Origin: an uncultured Eubacteriales bacterium
GTDB lineage: Bacteria > Bacillota > Clostridia > Christensenellales > Borkfalkiaceae
Length of the DNA stretch: 22,995 nucleotides
Reading direction: 5' to 3'
NCBI GenBank assembly: GCA_902465495.1
Contig: CABQND010000033.1
Location: 1 to 22,995 of the forward strand
The position numbers were made by a program, and so were the translations under genes. The stretch's first letter is position 1; each line of letters begins with the position of its first letter. Positions 14,448 through 22,940 of this stretch are shown here, piece after piece. The notes under the pieces were generated by a model. The model worked only from the letters and a program-made list of their open reading frames with translations, made no database searches and was not told the origin of the DNA.

Positions 14448-14490
14448 ACCTGTTGATGCCCGAACCCAAACGGTTCAAATTCAAACAGGT
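14448..14490 (-). repeat. Hairpin element H4, related to H3 and H2
   Basis: Arms ACCTGTTGA and TCAAACAGGT pair with one unpaired base. The loop contains a second inverted pair GAACC/GGTTC. It shares CTGTTG..CCG..CCC..AAA..GTTCAA with H3, and CxGAAC..A-Y-GGTTCA with H2 at 5918. Together they look like members of one small repeat family. Confidence 0.6.
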
Positions 14491-14524
14491 GTTTCATCCG
14501 ATCTCCAGTTTTTCGTTTTTTGTA

Positions 14525-14574
14525 TTGACAAATGAATAACAATAGTATATACTATTGTTAGATAGATATGGAGG
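14525..14574 (+). promoter_or_regulatory. Promoter, 24-bp palindromic operator and RBS of the toxin-antitoxin operon
   Basis: Consensus TTGACA (14525-14530), 17-base spacer and TATACT (14548-14553). A perfect 24-bp palindrome (14537-14560, half-site TAACAATAGTAT) covers the spacer end and the -10. This is the arrangement expected for autorepression by an antitoxin or antitoxin-toxin complex. GGAGG at 14570-14574 is the ribosome binding site. Confidence 0.9.
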
Positions 14575-14580
14575 TGTCCT

Positions 14581-14862
14581 ATGAATTTTTACGGTATCCG
14601 CGAACTCAGCAACAATACGAAAAGTGTATTGAGCAGCGTTGCGAAAGGGAATAAAGCCATCATTACCGACAACGGCAAGCCGACCGCGATTTTGCTGAAC
14701 ATCAACGAAGATAATTTTGAAACCGTTCTGAACTGCGTCCAGCAAATGGAAGCGCAGACCGCTCTTTCCGCTCTGCAAAAGGCATCTGTCTCCAATTTTC
14801 CGAACGGGCTGTCCGATGAGGAGATTCAAGCGGAAATCGATGCCGCCCGCAAAGGAGACTAA
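14581..14862 (+). CDS. Phd/YefM-family antitoxin
   Basis: 93 aa. The N-terminal DNA-binding part reads FYGIRELSNNTKSVLSSVAKGNKAIITDNGKPTAILLNI, the usual Phd/YefM fold: an initial strand, a helix, then I-T-x-N-G-x-P-x-A-I-L-L. The acidic C-terminus (SDEEIQAEIDAARKGD) would wrap and neutralise the toxin. The toxin start follows its stop by three bases. It is preceded by a strong promoter with a perfect palindrome, fitting autoregulation. Base use is close to that of neighbouring genes. Antitoxin assignment is firm at family level. Confidence 0.9.
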   Translation: MNFYGIRELSNNTKSVLSSVAKGNKAIITDNGKPTAILLNINEDNFETVLNCVQQMEAQTALSALQKASVSNFPNGLSDEEIQAEIDAARKGD

Positions 14863-14865
14863 GCC

Positions 14866-15240
14866 ATGCTCGTCGTTTTCGACACGAATATCCTCGTCTC
14901 CGCTTTACTGTCCCCTTCCGGCAAACCCGCACAGATTTTCAGGCGGTTTTTGAGCGGGGAATTGCAGCTTTGCGTTGACGAACGTATCCTCGCGGAATAC
15001 GAGACGGTTTTGCATCGCCCCAAGTTCCGCTTTGAGCCAAACCAGGTCGATGTTATCCTGCAATTTATCCGCGCGCATTCTTTGAACATCGTGCCGCCTG
15101 TTTCGAATATACCTTTTGCAGACCCTGCCGATAAAAAATTTTATGAGGTTGCGAAACATTGCCACGCCTTGCTTATTACTGGGAACATAAAACATTTCCC
15201 GAATGAATCTTTTATCAAAACCGTTCAAGAACTTTTTTGA
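14866..15240 (+). CDS. PIN-domain toxin (COG1569-type putative ribonuclease)
   Basis: 124 aa PIN-fold protein, expected to be a Mg-dependent ribonuclease held inactive by the antitoxin encoded upstream. Acidic-site residues are visible: Asp6 in VVFDTNILVSALL, Glu44 in ILAEYETVL, and Asp86/Asp89 in FADPADKKF. The last position, Asp in many PIN nucleases, is Asn107 in LITGNIKHFP, which is common in this subfamily. AAGGAG inside the antitoxin gene provides its ribosome binding site. A GC-rich terminator begins nine bases after the stop. Intact and likely functional. Confidence 0.9.
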   Translation: MLVVFDTNILVSALLSPSGKPAQIFRRFLSGELQLCVDERILAEYETVLHRPKFRFEPNQVDVILQFIRAHSLNIVPPVSNIPFADPADKKFYEVAKHCHALLITGNIKHFPNESFIKTVQELF

Positions 15241-15242
15241 AC

Positions 15243-15772
15243 TCACCTGCGGTGCATTCCTTGCGGAATACACCGCTTTTTTATCTCGTCCTCTTTCGCA
15301 AGCTCGGTAAGAAGGTATACCTCTTTGAACAGCCTCGCGTTTTCATCCAGCTCATACGGCATTCCGCGAAGAGCGATATTGCCGTCCTTCGGGAAGCCTG
15401 TCTTGCTGTATAAGGAGTACGCCACGCCCTCCGCAAGCAATGTGTTACGCTGCTCGTCTGCCGTGAAATAGCCGTTTTCATCGAGGTACTGTGCCACGCC
15501 CGACAATACCTTGCTGTAATCTCTGCGGCTGCTATCCGCTATCTCCGTCCCATTCAGCTCGTCCAGACCGTACAACAGACGGCGCATGGGAAATATGAGC
15601 CTGCGATAGCGTTTATCCCCGTGCGTGTCGTGCAGATCAAAGACATATTGCTTGTTCCCGTCCGTAATGACGCACCGCAGTTATGGCAGAGCAGCTCCGC
15701 CTCTTTGCAGTTCTTCACCCGCATCTGCACCGTATCGCAATACGGGCATTTCAATTCCGTTCTCTTCGCCAT
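15243..15772 (-). pseudogene. Zinc-ribbon accessory gene broken by a frameshift
   Basis: From an ATG at 15772 with AAAGGAG upstream, the frame reads MAKRTELKCPYCDTVQMRVKNCKEAELLCHNCGA, two CxxC pairs forming a zinc ribbon. Near 15671 the meaningful frame shifts by one base and continues as VITDGNKQYVFDLHDTHGDKRYRRLIFPMRRLLYGLDELNG to a stop at 15243. Joined, the product would be about 175 aa. I do not recognise the family; the style is that of phage or conjugative-element proteins. A single lost G in GCG(G)TC explains the shift. The final residues overlap the toxin terminator, so the original end may have been altered as well. Confidence 0.7.
15249..15282 (+). terminator. Terminator of the toxin-antitoxin operon
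   Basis: GCGGTG-c-ATTCC and GGAAT-a-CACCGC form a 12-base stem with one mismatch and a TTGC loop, followed by six T residues. It overlaps the end of the convergent broken gene at 15243-15772. Confidence 0.88.
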
Positions 15773-15881
15773 ATTCTTCTTGACTCCTTTCCCCTGTATG
15801 ACTAAAAAGTGTCATTCAGGCAATTTATCGGTCGGTTCGGGGGTGCCGCTTTGAAAAATTGCCTTTCAGCTTTCGTTGTCC
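15773..15881. other. Short spacer with a long inverted repeat
   Basis: AGGCAATTT (from 15817) and AAATTGCCT (to about 15864) form an inverted repeat about 30 bases apart, downstream of the LexA-like fragment on minus. No U-tract follows, so it is not called a terminator. Confidence 0.4.
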
Positions 15882-16040
15882 TTACACCGCAAACTTATGT
15901 ATGCACCCGGCCACTACTCCCAGCACTTTGCATTCTTCCGGTTGCACGATTATATCTTTCATCCGCGGATTTTCCGGGTGCAATACTATCCGTCCTCTCT
16001 CCGGTCGGAACGTCTTGATAGAAGGCTTTTTGTGATATTT
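15882..16040 (-). pseudogene. C-terminal fragment of a LexA/S24-type repressor
   Basis: The minus strand reads KTFRPERGRIVLHPENPRMKDIIVQPEECKVLGVVAGCIHKFAV and then TAA. This is the end of a LexA-like S24 peptidase repressor (family pattern: IK-x-F, R-x-x-LHPEN-x-x, I-x-V, ILG-V-x-G). The DNA-binding domain and the catalytic Ser/Lys region are absent; the upstream sequence in the same frame switches to a WYL-type fragment after a TGA at 16041. A remnant, not a working repressor. Confidence 0.75.
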
Positions 16041-16290
16041 TCAATAAATGAAGATTTCACGGCGGTAGGCATTGATGTCAAAACGAGCGAACCGGGCGTT
16101 GTATGTAATCTTCTGTTTCTCCGCTTGCACGCCATCCATTCGGTCTATTCGGTAATTCGCCGCATCGCCGTACTTATCGTGATAGCATATGAGATAAAAA
16201 TAATCGCCCGAATACACCATCCCCGTTGCATAACAGCCACAGGGTACTTTGCCTGTCCTTTTCCATTGCCCGTTTCGTCTGCCGTATGAG
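16041..16290 (-). pseudogene. WYL-domain regulator fragment
   Basis: The minus strand reads YATGMVYSGDYFYLICYHDKYGDAANYRIDRMDGVQ and ends FDINAYRREIF. This matches the WYL domain of transcriptional regulators (P-Y-x-L-x-x-x-x-x-x-YYLV-x-Y, x-x-x-x-x-FR-x-DRM). The N-terminal HTH domain is missing and the C-terminus stops short. Upstream it abuts a ROK fragment in another frame, downstream a LexA fragment. Confidence 0.65.
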
Positions 16291-16313
16291 AGCCGTTGCC
16301 GAGGCATATGCTT

Positions 16314-16530
16314 CGAAGCCGATACCTAAACCACATACCGACGCGCCAGACTTTGCAAGCCCACGCACCGCGGACGCAATAACTTCCGCCGTTTCCGCAT
16401 ATCCGCACCCCGCGGGTGTGGGAACTTTGCCCTTTTCGATAATTTCTCCGCCCTCGCCGACAAGCCCATATTTGACGAACGTGCCGCCGAGATCAATTCC
16501 GATGTATGCCTCTCTATACATTTTTATCAT
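16314..16530 (-). pseudogene. N-terminal fragment of a ROK-family sugar kinase
   Basis: AYIGIDLGGTFVKYGLVGEGGEIIEKGKVPTPAG, followed by VCGLGIGF, is the phosphate-binding N-terminus of a ROK kinase/regulator. After about 72 residues the ROK pattern ends near 16314 and unrelated sequence follows, so roughly three quarters of a ~300-residue kinase, including the catalytic and zinc-binding parts, is lost. It starts about 45 bases after the GH2 stop on the same strand, so it was probably the third gene of the GH20-GH2 operon, phosphorylating a released sugar. Confidence 0.8.
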
Positions 16531-16573
16531 TCTTAACGTGCCTGTCTATTAAAATACGGAAAACATTATGTCC

Positions 16574-19093
16574 TTATTTTGATGCTCTGTATTTTTCGTC
16601 CAGTTCCGGCCCACAAGAGTTTGTTCCCACTCCACTCATAGCTATATCTAAATTGATATACACCTTTCCCGTTTCTCTAAGCTCAAAATCATGGGCGGTA
16701 TACATTAACATTTCAGTAGAATAAGGACAAACATTGAAACTAAACGGCTTTTCGGCCGTTATCTCCATATCCCCGAGATTAAGTCTTGTGCAAGCAAAAT
16801 GGCTGCCGGATTCCTGAGGTTTTATCGGATGCGGATAATTTTTCTGTGCCGATGATCGATATATACCATATTCGACTGCCATATGTTTATCGGTGTAGCT
16901 CTCCGTTTCGCCGTAACCTTCGTAGGTAAATGCTAAATCTTGCCCGTCAAGGGCAAATTCCAATCCTATCCGCGGAAAATATTCAATATATGGCGCTATC
17001 TTATATGAGAGTGCAATGTCCGTTCCGCTTGCAAAGGGAGTAATCGAAAGAGTAAAAGACAGAAACGGCTCAAAACAGTTCTTGACAAGTTTCCCTTCTA
17101 ATACGATAGTTCCGTTCTTTAATACTTCTTTTCTATAGATCTCTTGCCGATATCCTTCAAACGATTCCCACTTCTCTTTTACAAACATATCATTGTCGAT
17201 ATAAGCGCGTAAAATCTGTATTTTCATCGGTACGGCAAACTTTATATTTCCGATGCCGAAAATTTCACCGTTCTCACCGACCCGAACCGCGACAGGTTCC
17301 CCTTCTCTGCCGTCAAGCGACGATAATCCGCAGGAGGGAAAAACAACGCTTTCTTCCCGTTTCCCTCCATATACCGCCTTTACTTCCAAGAGATTGCTCT
17401 TTACTTTTCGGTCGGGCGACACCAACCCGTCCACACAAAAATTGCCGTCGTGTTCCGTTTCCCCAAAGTCGCCGCCGTACAAAAATCCATCTTTCGTTTT
17501 AACAGCATGGTCGCACCATTCCCATACAAAACCGCCCATAAAACGATCGTTTTTATCGATTTCGCGCCAATAGTCGTTCATATCGCCGTTGCTGTTCCCC
17601 ATCGAATGGGAATACTCGCACAATACATACGGCCGCGCCTCCCTTTCGTCGGCGAGATACTCTTCAAAACTTGAAATCGGCGGATACATACGGCTGACTA
17701 TATCCACACGGCCGGTATAATATTCTGATCTGTCCGTTTGGAATAGTCCTTCGTAATGGATCGGGCGCGTATCCTTTGCGTGGATATAATCCGCCCCTGC
17801 GTAAAACATTTTTCCGTAACTCGATTCGTTGCCCAAAGACCATATGAGAATACAGGTAAAGTTCTTATCTCTCTCATAAAGATTGATCTCGCGGTCGAGC
17901 ACCCCTTCGTCGAAAATACCTATGTTTGCATACTTTTGCCAGAGCGGAACATCATACCCGCCTTGCGACGTACATACGCCGTGTGTTTCGACGTCGGCTT
18001 CATCCATGACATACAAGCCAAAAACATCGCACAGCTCATAAAATTGCGGCATATCGGGATAATGCGACGTCCTTACGGCGTTGATGTTCGCCCATTTCAT
18101 GAGTTTCAAATCTGCGATAGTGTCCTTTACACTAACCGTCGCCCCCGTTTCGGGATGCATTTCGTGGCGGTTGACCCCTTTGAGCTTTATAGGTTTGCCA
18201 TTCAGCTTGAATACACTGTTTTCAATGGCGATGCGGCGCAGCCCCACGCGCTGCAATATTTTCTCTCCGTTTGCCGACAGCACAACATCATAGAGATACG
18301 GCGTTTCCGCGCTCCACGGCTCGGCATTTTCGATGAAAATTTCGGCGCGCTCACCCGGGTACACCTGTCCTTCTTTGCCTGCCGCGCTAAAAGAAAAAGC
18401 TATTTGGCTCAAGTTTTCGACAGTTATATTGCCTCGATTGTCCCTATAGTCCGTCGATATCTTAAAATCGGTGATATGTTTTTGCGGACGGCAAAGCAGA
18501 TACACACTGCGGAAAATGCCCGTAAAGCGAAATTTGTCCTGACATTCAAGATAGCTGCCAGCGCTCCATTTAAGGACAATGACATCGAGAGTATTTTCTC
18601 CCGTGCGGATAAAATCAGAAATATCAAACTCATTCATAGCATGAGAAATCTGCCCAAAACCGACTTCTCTGCCGTTGACGAATAAATAAAAGGCATTGTC
18701 AACCCCTTCAAATACAATATAACATTTTTCGTCCGTCTTTTCCCATTCAAAAGTACGGCGGTAATGAAAAGTTGGATTTTCCTGCGGTACAAACGGCGGA
18801 TCGAACGGGAAAGGATAGCGGTTATTGATATATTGAATATAATCGTAACCATGCATCTGCACGCAAGACGGAACAGGAATCTCCCTATGCAAAGTTGCGC
18901 CGATATCCGCATCCTGCAACCGTTGACAAGCGCCGATTTTCCAAACACCGTCCAAAGATACAAACCTGTTACTTTTTTCGCGGTCGATAATTCCGTCCTT
19001 AAACGGGATTTCTTGCTCCTCCGTAAACGGAACATAATACGTTCTCGGAGCGCACACTCCGATACGTCGGCAAGAAAGATATTCATTCTTCAT
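16574..19093 (-). CDS. Glycoside hydrolase family 2, probable beta-galactosidase
   Basis: 839 aa, shorter than E. coli LacZ (~1023) but with the full order of domains. There is a jelly-roll (FVSLDGVWKIG to SAGSYLECQDKFRFTGIFRSVYLL), an immunoglobulin-like domain, a TIM barrel and a reduced C-terminal sandwich. The barrel shows NRHEMHPETGATVS, AVRTSHYPDMPQFYELCDVFGLYVMDEADVETHG, the acid/base Glu423 in WSLGNESS, the nucleophile Glu493 in VLCEYSHSMGNS, and FVWEWCDHAV. No signal peptide is seen, so it is intracellular and acts on imported oligosaccharides. Its start lies 48 bases after the GH20 stop. Substrate is inferred; beta-galactosides fit the LacZ-like active site. Confidence 0.9.
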   Translation of the reverse strand: MKNEYLSCRRIGVCAPRTYYVPFTEEQEIPFKDGIIDREKSNRFVSLDGVWKIGACQRLQDADIGATLHREIPVPSCVQMHGYDYIQYINNRYPFPFDPPFVPQENPTFHYRRTFEWEKTDEKCYIVFEGVDNAFYLFVNGREVGFGQISHAMNEFDISDFIRTGENTLDVIVLKWSAGSYLECQDKFRFTGIFRSVYLLCRPQKHITDFKISTDYRDNRGNITVENLSQIAFSFSAAGKEGQVYPGERAEIFIENAEPWSAETPYLYDVVLSANGEKILQRVGLRRIAIENSVFKLNGKPIKLKGVNRHEMHPETGATVSVKDTIADLKLMKWANINAVRTSHYPDMPQFYELCDVFGLYVMDEADVETHGVCTSQGGYDVPLWQKYANIGIFDEGVLDREINLYERDKNFTCILIWSLGNESSYGKMFYAGADYIHAKDTRPIHYEGLFQTDRSEYYTGRVDIVSRMYPPISSFEEYLADEREARPYVLCEYSHSMGNSNGDMNDYWREIDKNDRFMGGFVWEWCDHAVKTKDGFLYGGDFGETEHDGNFCVDGLVSPDRKVKSNLLEVKAVYGGKREESVVFPSCGLSSLDGREGEPVAVRVGENGEIFGIGNIKFAVPMKIQILRAYIDNDMFVKEKWESFEGYRQEIYRKEVLKNGTIVLEGKLVKNCFEPFLSFTLSITPFASGTDIALSYKIAPYIEYFPRIGLEFALDGQDLAFTYEGYGETESYTDKHMAVEYGIYRSSAQKNYPHPIKPQESGSHFACTRLNLGDMEITAEKPFSFNVCPYSTEMLMYTAHDFELRETGKVYINLDIAMSGVGTNSCGPELDEKYRASK

Positions 19094-19141
19094 AATGTTT
19101 TCCTCTCACGATAGGCGAAACCGAACCTAAACACGCCCCGA

Positions 19142-20740
19142 TCACATTTTCGGTTTGATCATGGCCGTACTCATCCAATCGTTGTAATAAGTAACTTTTT
19201 TGGGCAAATCGTTCGGTCTGAACGGCAATACTTTTTCTTCCAGAGCCGCAATTTCTGCAATCTTGCCGTCGCAATAATCTTGCAGGATTCTATAGCAATC
19301 CCGAATCCGCAGCAGTAACCCGCCGATACGGATATCATGCTTTTCAAACCCGTTCTGTTTGCATTCCCGCCCCCATTGTGTGCGGAATTTTTCATAAAAA
19401 TCAAGCAATCTCTTCTCTAACTCTGTATAGTCACCTATTATTCCGGTAAGCGCCTTTTTATCTCCTTTTTCGTATGCCGCGCGCGTTTTTACGCCGAGCG
19501 TATATTTTATTTCCATTACGCGGCAAAGCGCGGAAAGCATATCGAACATATATCCGAATTTTCCGTCCGAAAGATTTTGCAAGTCCTTTGCAATATCTGC
19601 AAATGTTTGCTTTTCTTCCCGAACGGTCAAATCAAAGATACCCAAAAACGGATCGCTGTATAGCATATACTTGCAGGGATTCGCCAATATATTTTCCTTT
19701 TTAAGGTTCATTTTCCCGATCGACATGAAATCCTCAAAGGAAATCCCCGTTATTTGATAAAATTTTGCGGCAATGCTTTCTCTGTCGAAATTGCCGCGGG
19801 AAAATTCGGCGGCGCACATCAACGCAGGGAGCGATGAAAACAGCGAACTTTCAGCCCCGTCATCCTTCCAACAGGTGAAAAATATATCTTCCACGCCCTC
19901 GGCAATACAGGCGCGCATCGCGGTTTCGCTCACTTGGATTGCAAAATCATTATCAGGGACAAATCCGCTCCAAGACCAAACGCCGCCTGCAAATACGACA
20001 TTTCGTTTGAGTTTTCTGTGCGCTGAAATCATGGACTTATAATGAGACTCATCCTTGCTGTCATAATCCCAATAGATAAGGTCGATGCCCTCCGGCACGA
20101 GCGCCTCTACATTTTCGGGAAGCAGATTTTCCCCGCCCATTCCATATGTTCCGCCGTTGACAAGTCTGAAAAACATATCCGACCACATCATCGGGCGAAA
20201 GCCGTACTTCTTTGCAATGGAAAGCACGCGCCGCAAATGCTCGGAAAGAAGCGTAAGCCTGTCCGTAAAGCCATGCTTATCAAGATATTTGCCCAATCCC
20301 ACCATATGTGCTTCATCCATGCCGATATTGATTCGGCGGGAGGTAAAACATTCCGAACACGTTCTGAACATATTTTCGATCAAAGTATAAGTGCGCTCTT
20401 CCCCTATAAGCAGAATATCGTCAATGTCGGTATACGGCCTATATTCATCCCAGCGCGTAATTCCGCCTAAATGCGCTAATGTCTGGATGCACGGAATCAA
20501 TTCCAGTCCGTTTTCTGCGGCGAAACGATCCAGCTCCTTCATTTCAGATTTTGAATATTTGCCGCGTAAATAACCGAAATACGGTTCTCCTTTCACCTCA
20601 AACGTATCCTCGGTATATAATTGTACATTCGTATATCCCATTTCAGAAAGCAAAGCAAAAAATTCTTTTAATGTTTCTTTCGTATATACGGCATCCCTCG
20701 AACAATCGATCATTGCGCCAAGCGATTTAACGGTATTCAT
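19142..20740 (-). CDS. GH20-type beta-N-acetylhexosaminidase, cytoplasmic
   Basis: 532 aa TIM-barrel hydrolase. MIDCSRDAVYTKETLKEFFALLSEMGYTNVQLYTEDTFEV opens the barrel, PCIQTLAHLGGITRW follows, and NIGMDEAHMVGLGKY carries the Asp142-Glu143 pair that in GH20 enzymes positions the substrate acetamido group and acts as acid/base. YWDYDSKDESHY and GGVWSWSGFVPDN also fit. There is no zincin-like N-terminal domain and no signal peptide. The start at 20740 has GGAGGG upstream; an in-frame alternative 20 codons earlier has no support. First gene of the operon with the GH2 gene. It likely trims HexNAc residues from imported glycans; the linkage is unknown, and related newer families are possible. 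Confidence 0.8.
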   Translation of the reverse strand: MNTVKSLGAMIDCSRDAVYTKETLKEFFALLSEMGYTNVQLYTEDTFEVKGEPYFGYLRGKYSKSEMKELDRFAAENGLELIPCIQTLAHLGGITRWDEYRPYTDIDDILLIGEERTYTLIENMFRTCSECFTSRRINIGMDEAHMVGLGKYLDKHGFTDRLTLLSEHLRRVLSIAKKYGFRPMMWSDMFFRLVNGGTYGMGGENLLPENVEALVPEGIDLIYWDYDSKDESHYKSMISAHRKLKRNVVFAGGVWSWSGFVPDNDFAIQVSETAMRACIAEGVEDIFFTCWKDDGAESSLFSSLPALMCAAEFSRGNFDRESIAAKFYQITGISFEDFMSIGKMNLKKENILANPCKYMLYSDPFLGIFDLTVREEKQTFADIAKDLQNLSDGKFGYMFDMLSALCRVMEIKYTLGVKTRAAYEKGDKKALTGIIGDYTELEKRLLDFYEKFRTQWGRECKQNGFEKHDIRIGGLLLRIRDCYRILQDYCDGKIAEIAALEEKVLPFRPNDLPKKVTYYNDWMSTAMIKPKM

Positions 20741-20953
20741 TTTTCCCTCCACGCTTTTATGTTCTGTATTTATCCTATCATAAGAACGTTTCGCTATCAA
20801 CTCAAATTGAAACTAAATTATTTCAAAATCAACGAAACTCATGTATATTTGCAACTTCGTTCTTTTTGAAATAAATATCGTTTGCGATAGGACGAATAAA
20901 TGAATTCCCTCTATTACAATAAACTTATAAAGTAAACGAAGTGAGGCATTCTA
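20741..20953. promoter_or_regulatory. Divergent promoter region of the GH20 and GH127 genes
   Basis: AT-rich spacer with two similar sites: AAGAACGTTTCGCTATC (about 20780-20797) and a symmetric ATCGTTTGCGAT (20878-20889) followed by AGG. They share the core CGTTT-x-CG-x-TA and sit near the two divergent starts, so they are candidate operators for a common sugar-responsive regulator. Promoter hexamers are not clear enough to assign. Confidence 0.4.
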
Positions 20954-22813
20954 GTGAATAGCATAAAGAACAAAATAAAAATCTGCCCTCGCGGCATCCT
21001 TTCCGAACTTTTGGAAACGCAGATGAACGGACTTACGGGGCATATAGAAAACGCAGGATTTCCCTTTGATCGCATCTGGTGGGGAAACAACGCAGAGCAG
21101 GAAGAGAATGAAAATCCCCAATGGTGGGTATATGAACAAACTGCTTACTGGCTCGACGGTTTCACTCGTTGCGTGATCTTGTTAGAGGACGAATGCGCAC
21201 TCCGCCGCACTGAAAAAATAATATATTCGGTTATAAATGCCCCCGATCCGGACGGATACCTCGGGCCGCAAGCCTTAAAAAAGACAGACGGGTGGAACCG
21301 TTGGCCGCATACCGTATTTTTCCGAGCTTGCATGGCTCTCTACGAACAAAACAACGACGTTAAACTTCTGCGTGCCCTTACGGAACATTACCTCGGTGGC
21401 TCTGCCCGCCACGACAAACTGCGCGATATAACGAATATCGAAATCATGTTATGGCTGTATGCCCGCACGGGAAAAAAAGAGCTGTTGCAAATGGCGGAAG
21501 AAGATTACATTTCCTACAATCAATCTTGCGCAGACGATAATTGCGACAAAGTCGGCCTTTCCTCCAAAAAGCCCTATTGCCACGGGGTTACATACAACGA
21601 ATATTCAAAACTGGGCGCGATCCTGTACCGTTATACTGGAAAAGAAAAATACTTGCAGGCATCCGAATCTGCCTACGATAAACTCGAGCGTTTATTCATG
21701 CTCCCCGGCGGATGCCATTGCAGCAACGAATTTTTGCTTTCCGATAACTGTATGGAAAGTTACGAAACCTGCGACATATCCGACTACACTTGGTCGCTCA
21801 TGTATTTGTTCGACGCCACAAAAAAGGGAAAATACGCCGACCTCACGGAACGGTGCATATTTAATGCGGGCATGGGTTCGGTTCTGGAAGATTTCCGCGG
21901 GTTACAATATTTTTCCTGCGCAAATCAGGTGATCGCAGATTATCAATCCAACCATAATTATTTCCATAGGGGCAGCAAATGGATGTCTTACCGCCCCAAT
22001 CCCGGAACGGAATGCTGCCCCGGAAACGTAAACCGTTTTTTGCCTAATTACGTACTCAATATGTGGAAAAAAGACGGAAACGCTGTTTACGCAGTTCTGT
22101 ACGGCGCGAGCACCTTCGAAACGGACGATATATATATCCAAGAAGATACCGACTATCCTTTCCGGGAAAGCATTTCGTTTGATATACAAACGAAAAAGCC
22201 TTTCGACTTTCTGTTTCGCATTCCCGGTTGGGCAGATAAATTTACCGTTGTAAAAGACGGAGCCGATACGGAAGTTCAGCCGCAAAACGGTTTCGCTTGC
22301 TTGCAAATCACAAAAGACTGCCGCATTAAAATCATGTTTGAAAGTTCCGTACAGGAACATGAAACGAACGACGGAATTTATTTTTCCAAAGGCCCGCTTG
22401 TTTACTGCTATGGCCTTACAGGAAAGCGGGAACGCGACCGCAACGAAAAACGCTCTTCGGAAACGTTCCCCGCTTATAACATTTATGCGAACGACAAATG
22501 GAATTACGCGGTAAAGCGCGGCAACAAAACGATGTTTGTCCCAGGCACGCAAACGGGGTTTAACCTAAATAAAGACCTTCCGTCGATCCGCGTGCAAGCC
22601 TTTGAAGCACCCGAATGGTCGCTCGAACAATGCAATAAAATCGAAGTGTGCGACGATTTATATAAAAAGACGACACATACGGAAAGCGGACAATTTCTGT
22701 TCACCCCTTCTCCGCAAAGCGTCGGACACATTTCCGATTGCGCGCAAACGCTTACCCTCCGTCCCTACGGGGCGAGCAAATTGCGCGTAACCGTATTCCC
22801 CGTAAAACCATGA
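20954..22813 (+). CDS. GH127-type beta-L-arabinofuranosidase (DUF1680 family)
   Basis: 619 aa (alpha/alpha)6-barrel glycosidase. The metal site of characterised GH127 enzymes is visible: Glu271 and Cys273 in SYETCDISDYTWSLMY, and the adjacent Cys354-Cys355 in GTECCPGNVNRF, the first of which is the nucleophile in this family. Glu259 in PGGCHCSNEF matches the acid/base. WPHTVFFRACMALYE and GYLGPQ are further family signatures. There is no signal peptide. The start is GTG at 20954 with GTGAGG seven bases upstream; no better ATG is near. Divergent from the GH20-GH2 operon and followed by a strong terminator. Related families GH137/142/146 cannot be fully excluded, so the arabinofuranose substrate is inferred. 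Confidence 0.88.
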   Translation: MNSIKNKIKICPRGILSELLETQMNGLTGHIENAGFPFDRIWWGNNAEQEENENPQWWVYEQTAYWLDGFTRCVILLEDECALRRTEKIIYSVINAPDPDGYLGPQALKKTDGWNRWPHTVFFRACMALYEQNNDVKLLRALTEHYLGGSARHDKLRDITNIEIMLWLYARTGKKELLQMAEEDYISYNQSCADDNCDKVGLSSKKPYCHGVTYNEYSKLGAILYRYTGKEKYLQASESAYDKLERLFMLPGGCHCSNEFLLSDNCMESYETCDISDYTWSLMYLFDATKKGKYADLTERCIFNAGMGSVLEDFRGLQYFSCANQVIADYQSNHNYFHRGSKWMSYRPNPGTECCPGNVNRFLPNYVLNMWKKDGNAVYAVLYGASTFETDDIYIQEDTDYPFRESISFDIQTKKPFDFLFRIPGWADKFTVVKDGADTEVQPQNGFACLQITKDCRIKIMFESSVQEHETNDGIYFSKGPLVYCYGLTGKRERDRNEKRSSETFPAYNIYANDKWNYAVKRGNKTMFVPGTQTGFNLNKDLPSIRVQAFEAPEWSLEQCNKIEVCDDLYKKTTHTESGQFLFTPSPQSVGHISDCAQTLTLRPYGASKLRVTVFPVKP

Positions 22814-22829
22814 ATAGACGACAGCAAAA

Positions 22830-22877
22830 AAGCCGCGGTTTTGCACATACTCTGCGAAACCGCGGCTTACTGTTTTT
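22830..22877 (+). terminator. Terminator of the GH127 gene
   Basis: AAGCCGCGGTTT and AAACCGCGGCTT form a perfect 12-bp stem, with an outer ACAG/CTGT pairing and a trailing T5. It starts 16 bases after the stop codon. Confidence 0.88.
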
Positions 22878-22940
22878 ACCGATTGAATTTTTCGAGCGTT
22901 TCCTTTACGAATTGTTTGTAAAAATAAAAGGACTGCTTTT

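Noticed and set aside
15660..15685. Programmed -1 frameshift in the zinc-ribbon gene
   Set aside because: No slippery heptamer or strong downstream structure was seen; a simple base loss is the easier explanation.
15817..15864. Terminator or small transposable element from the AGGCAATTT inverted repeat
   Set aside because: No U-tract and no target-site duplication; only the inverted repeat itself is supported.
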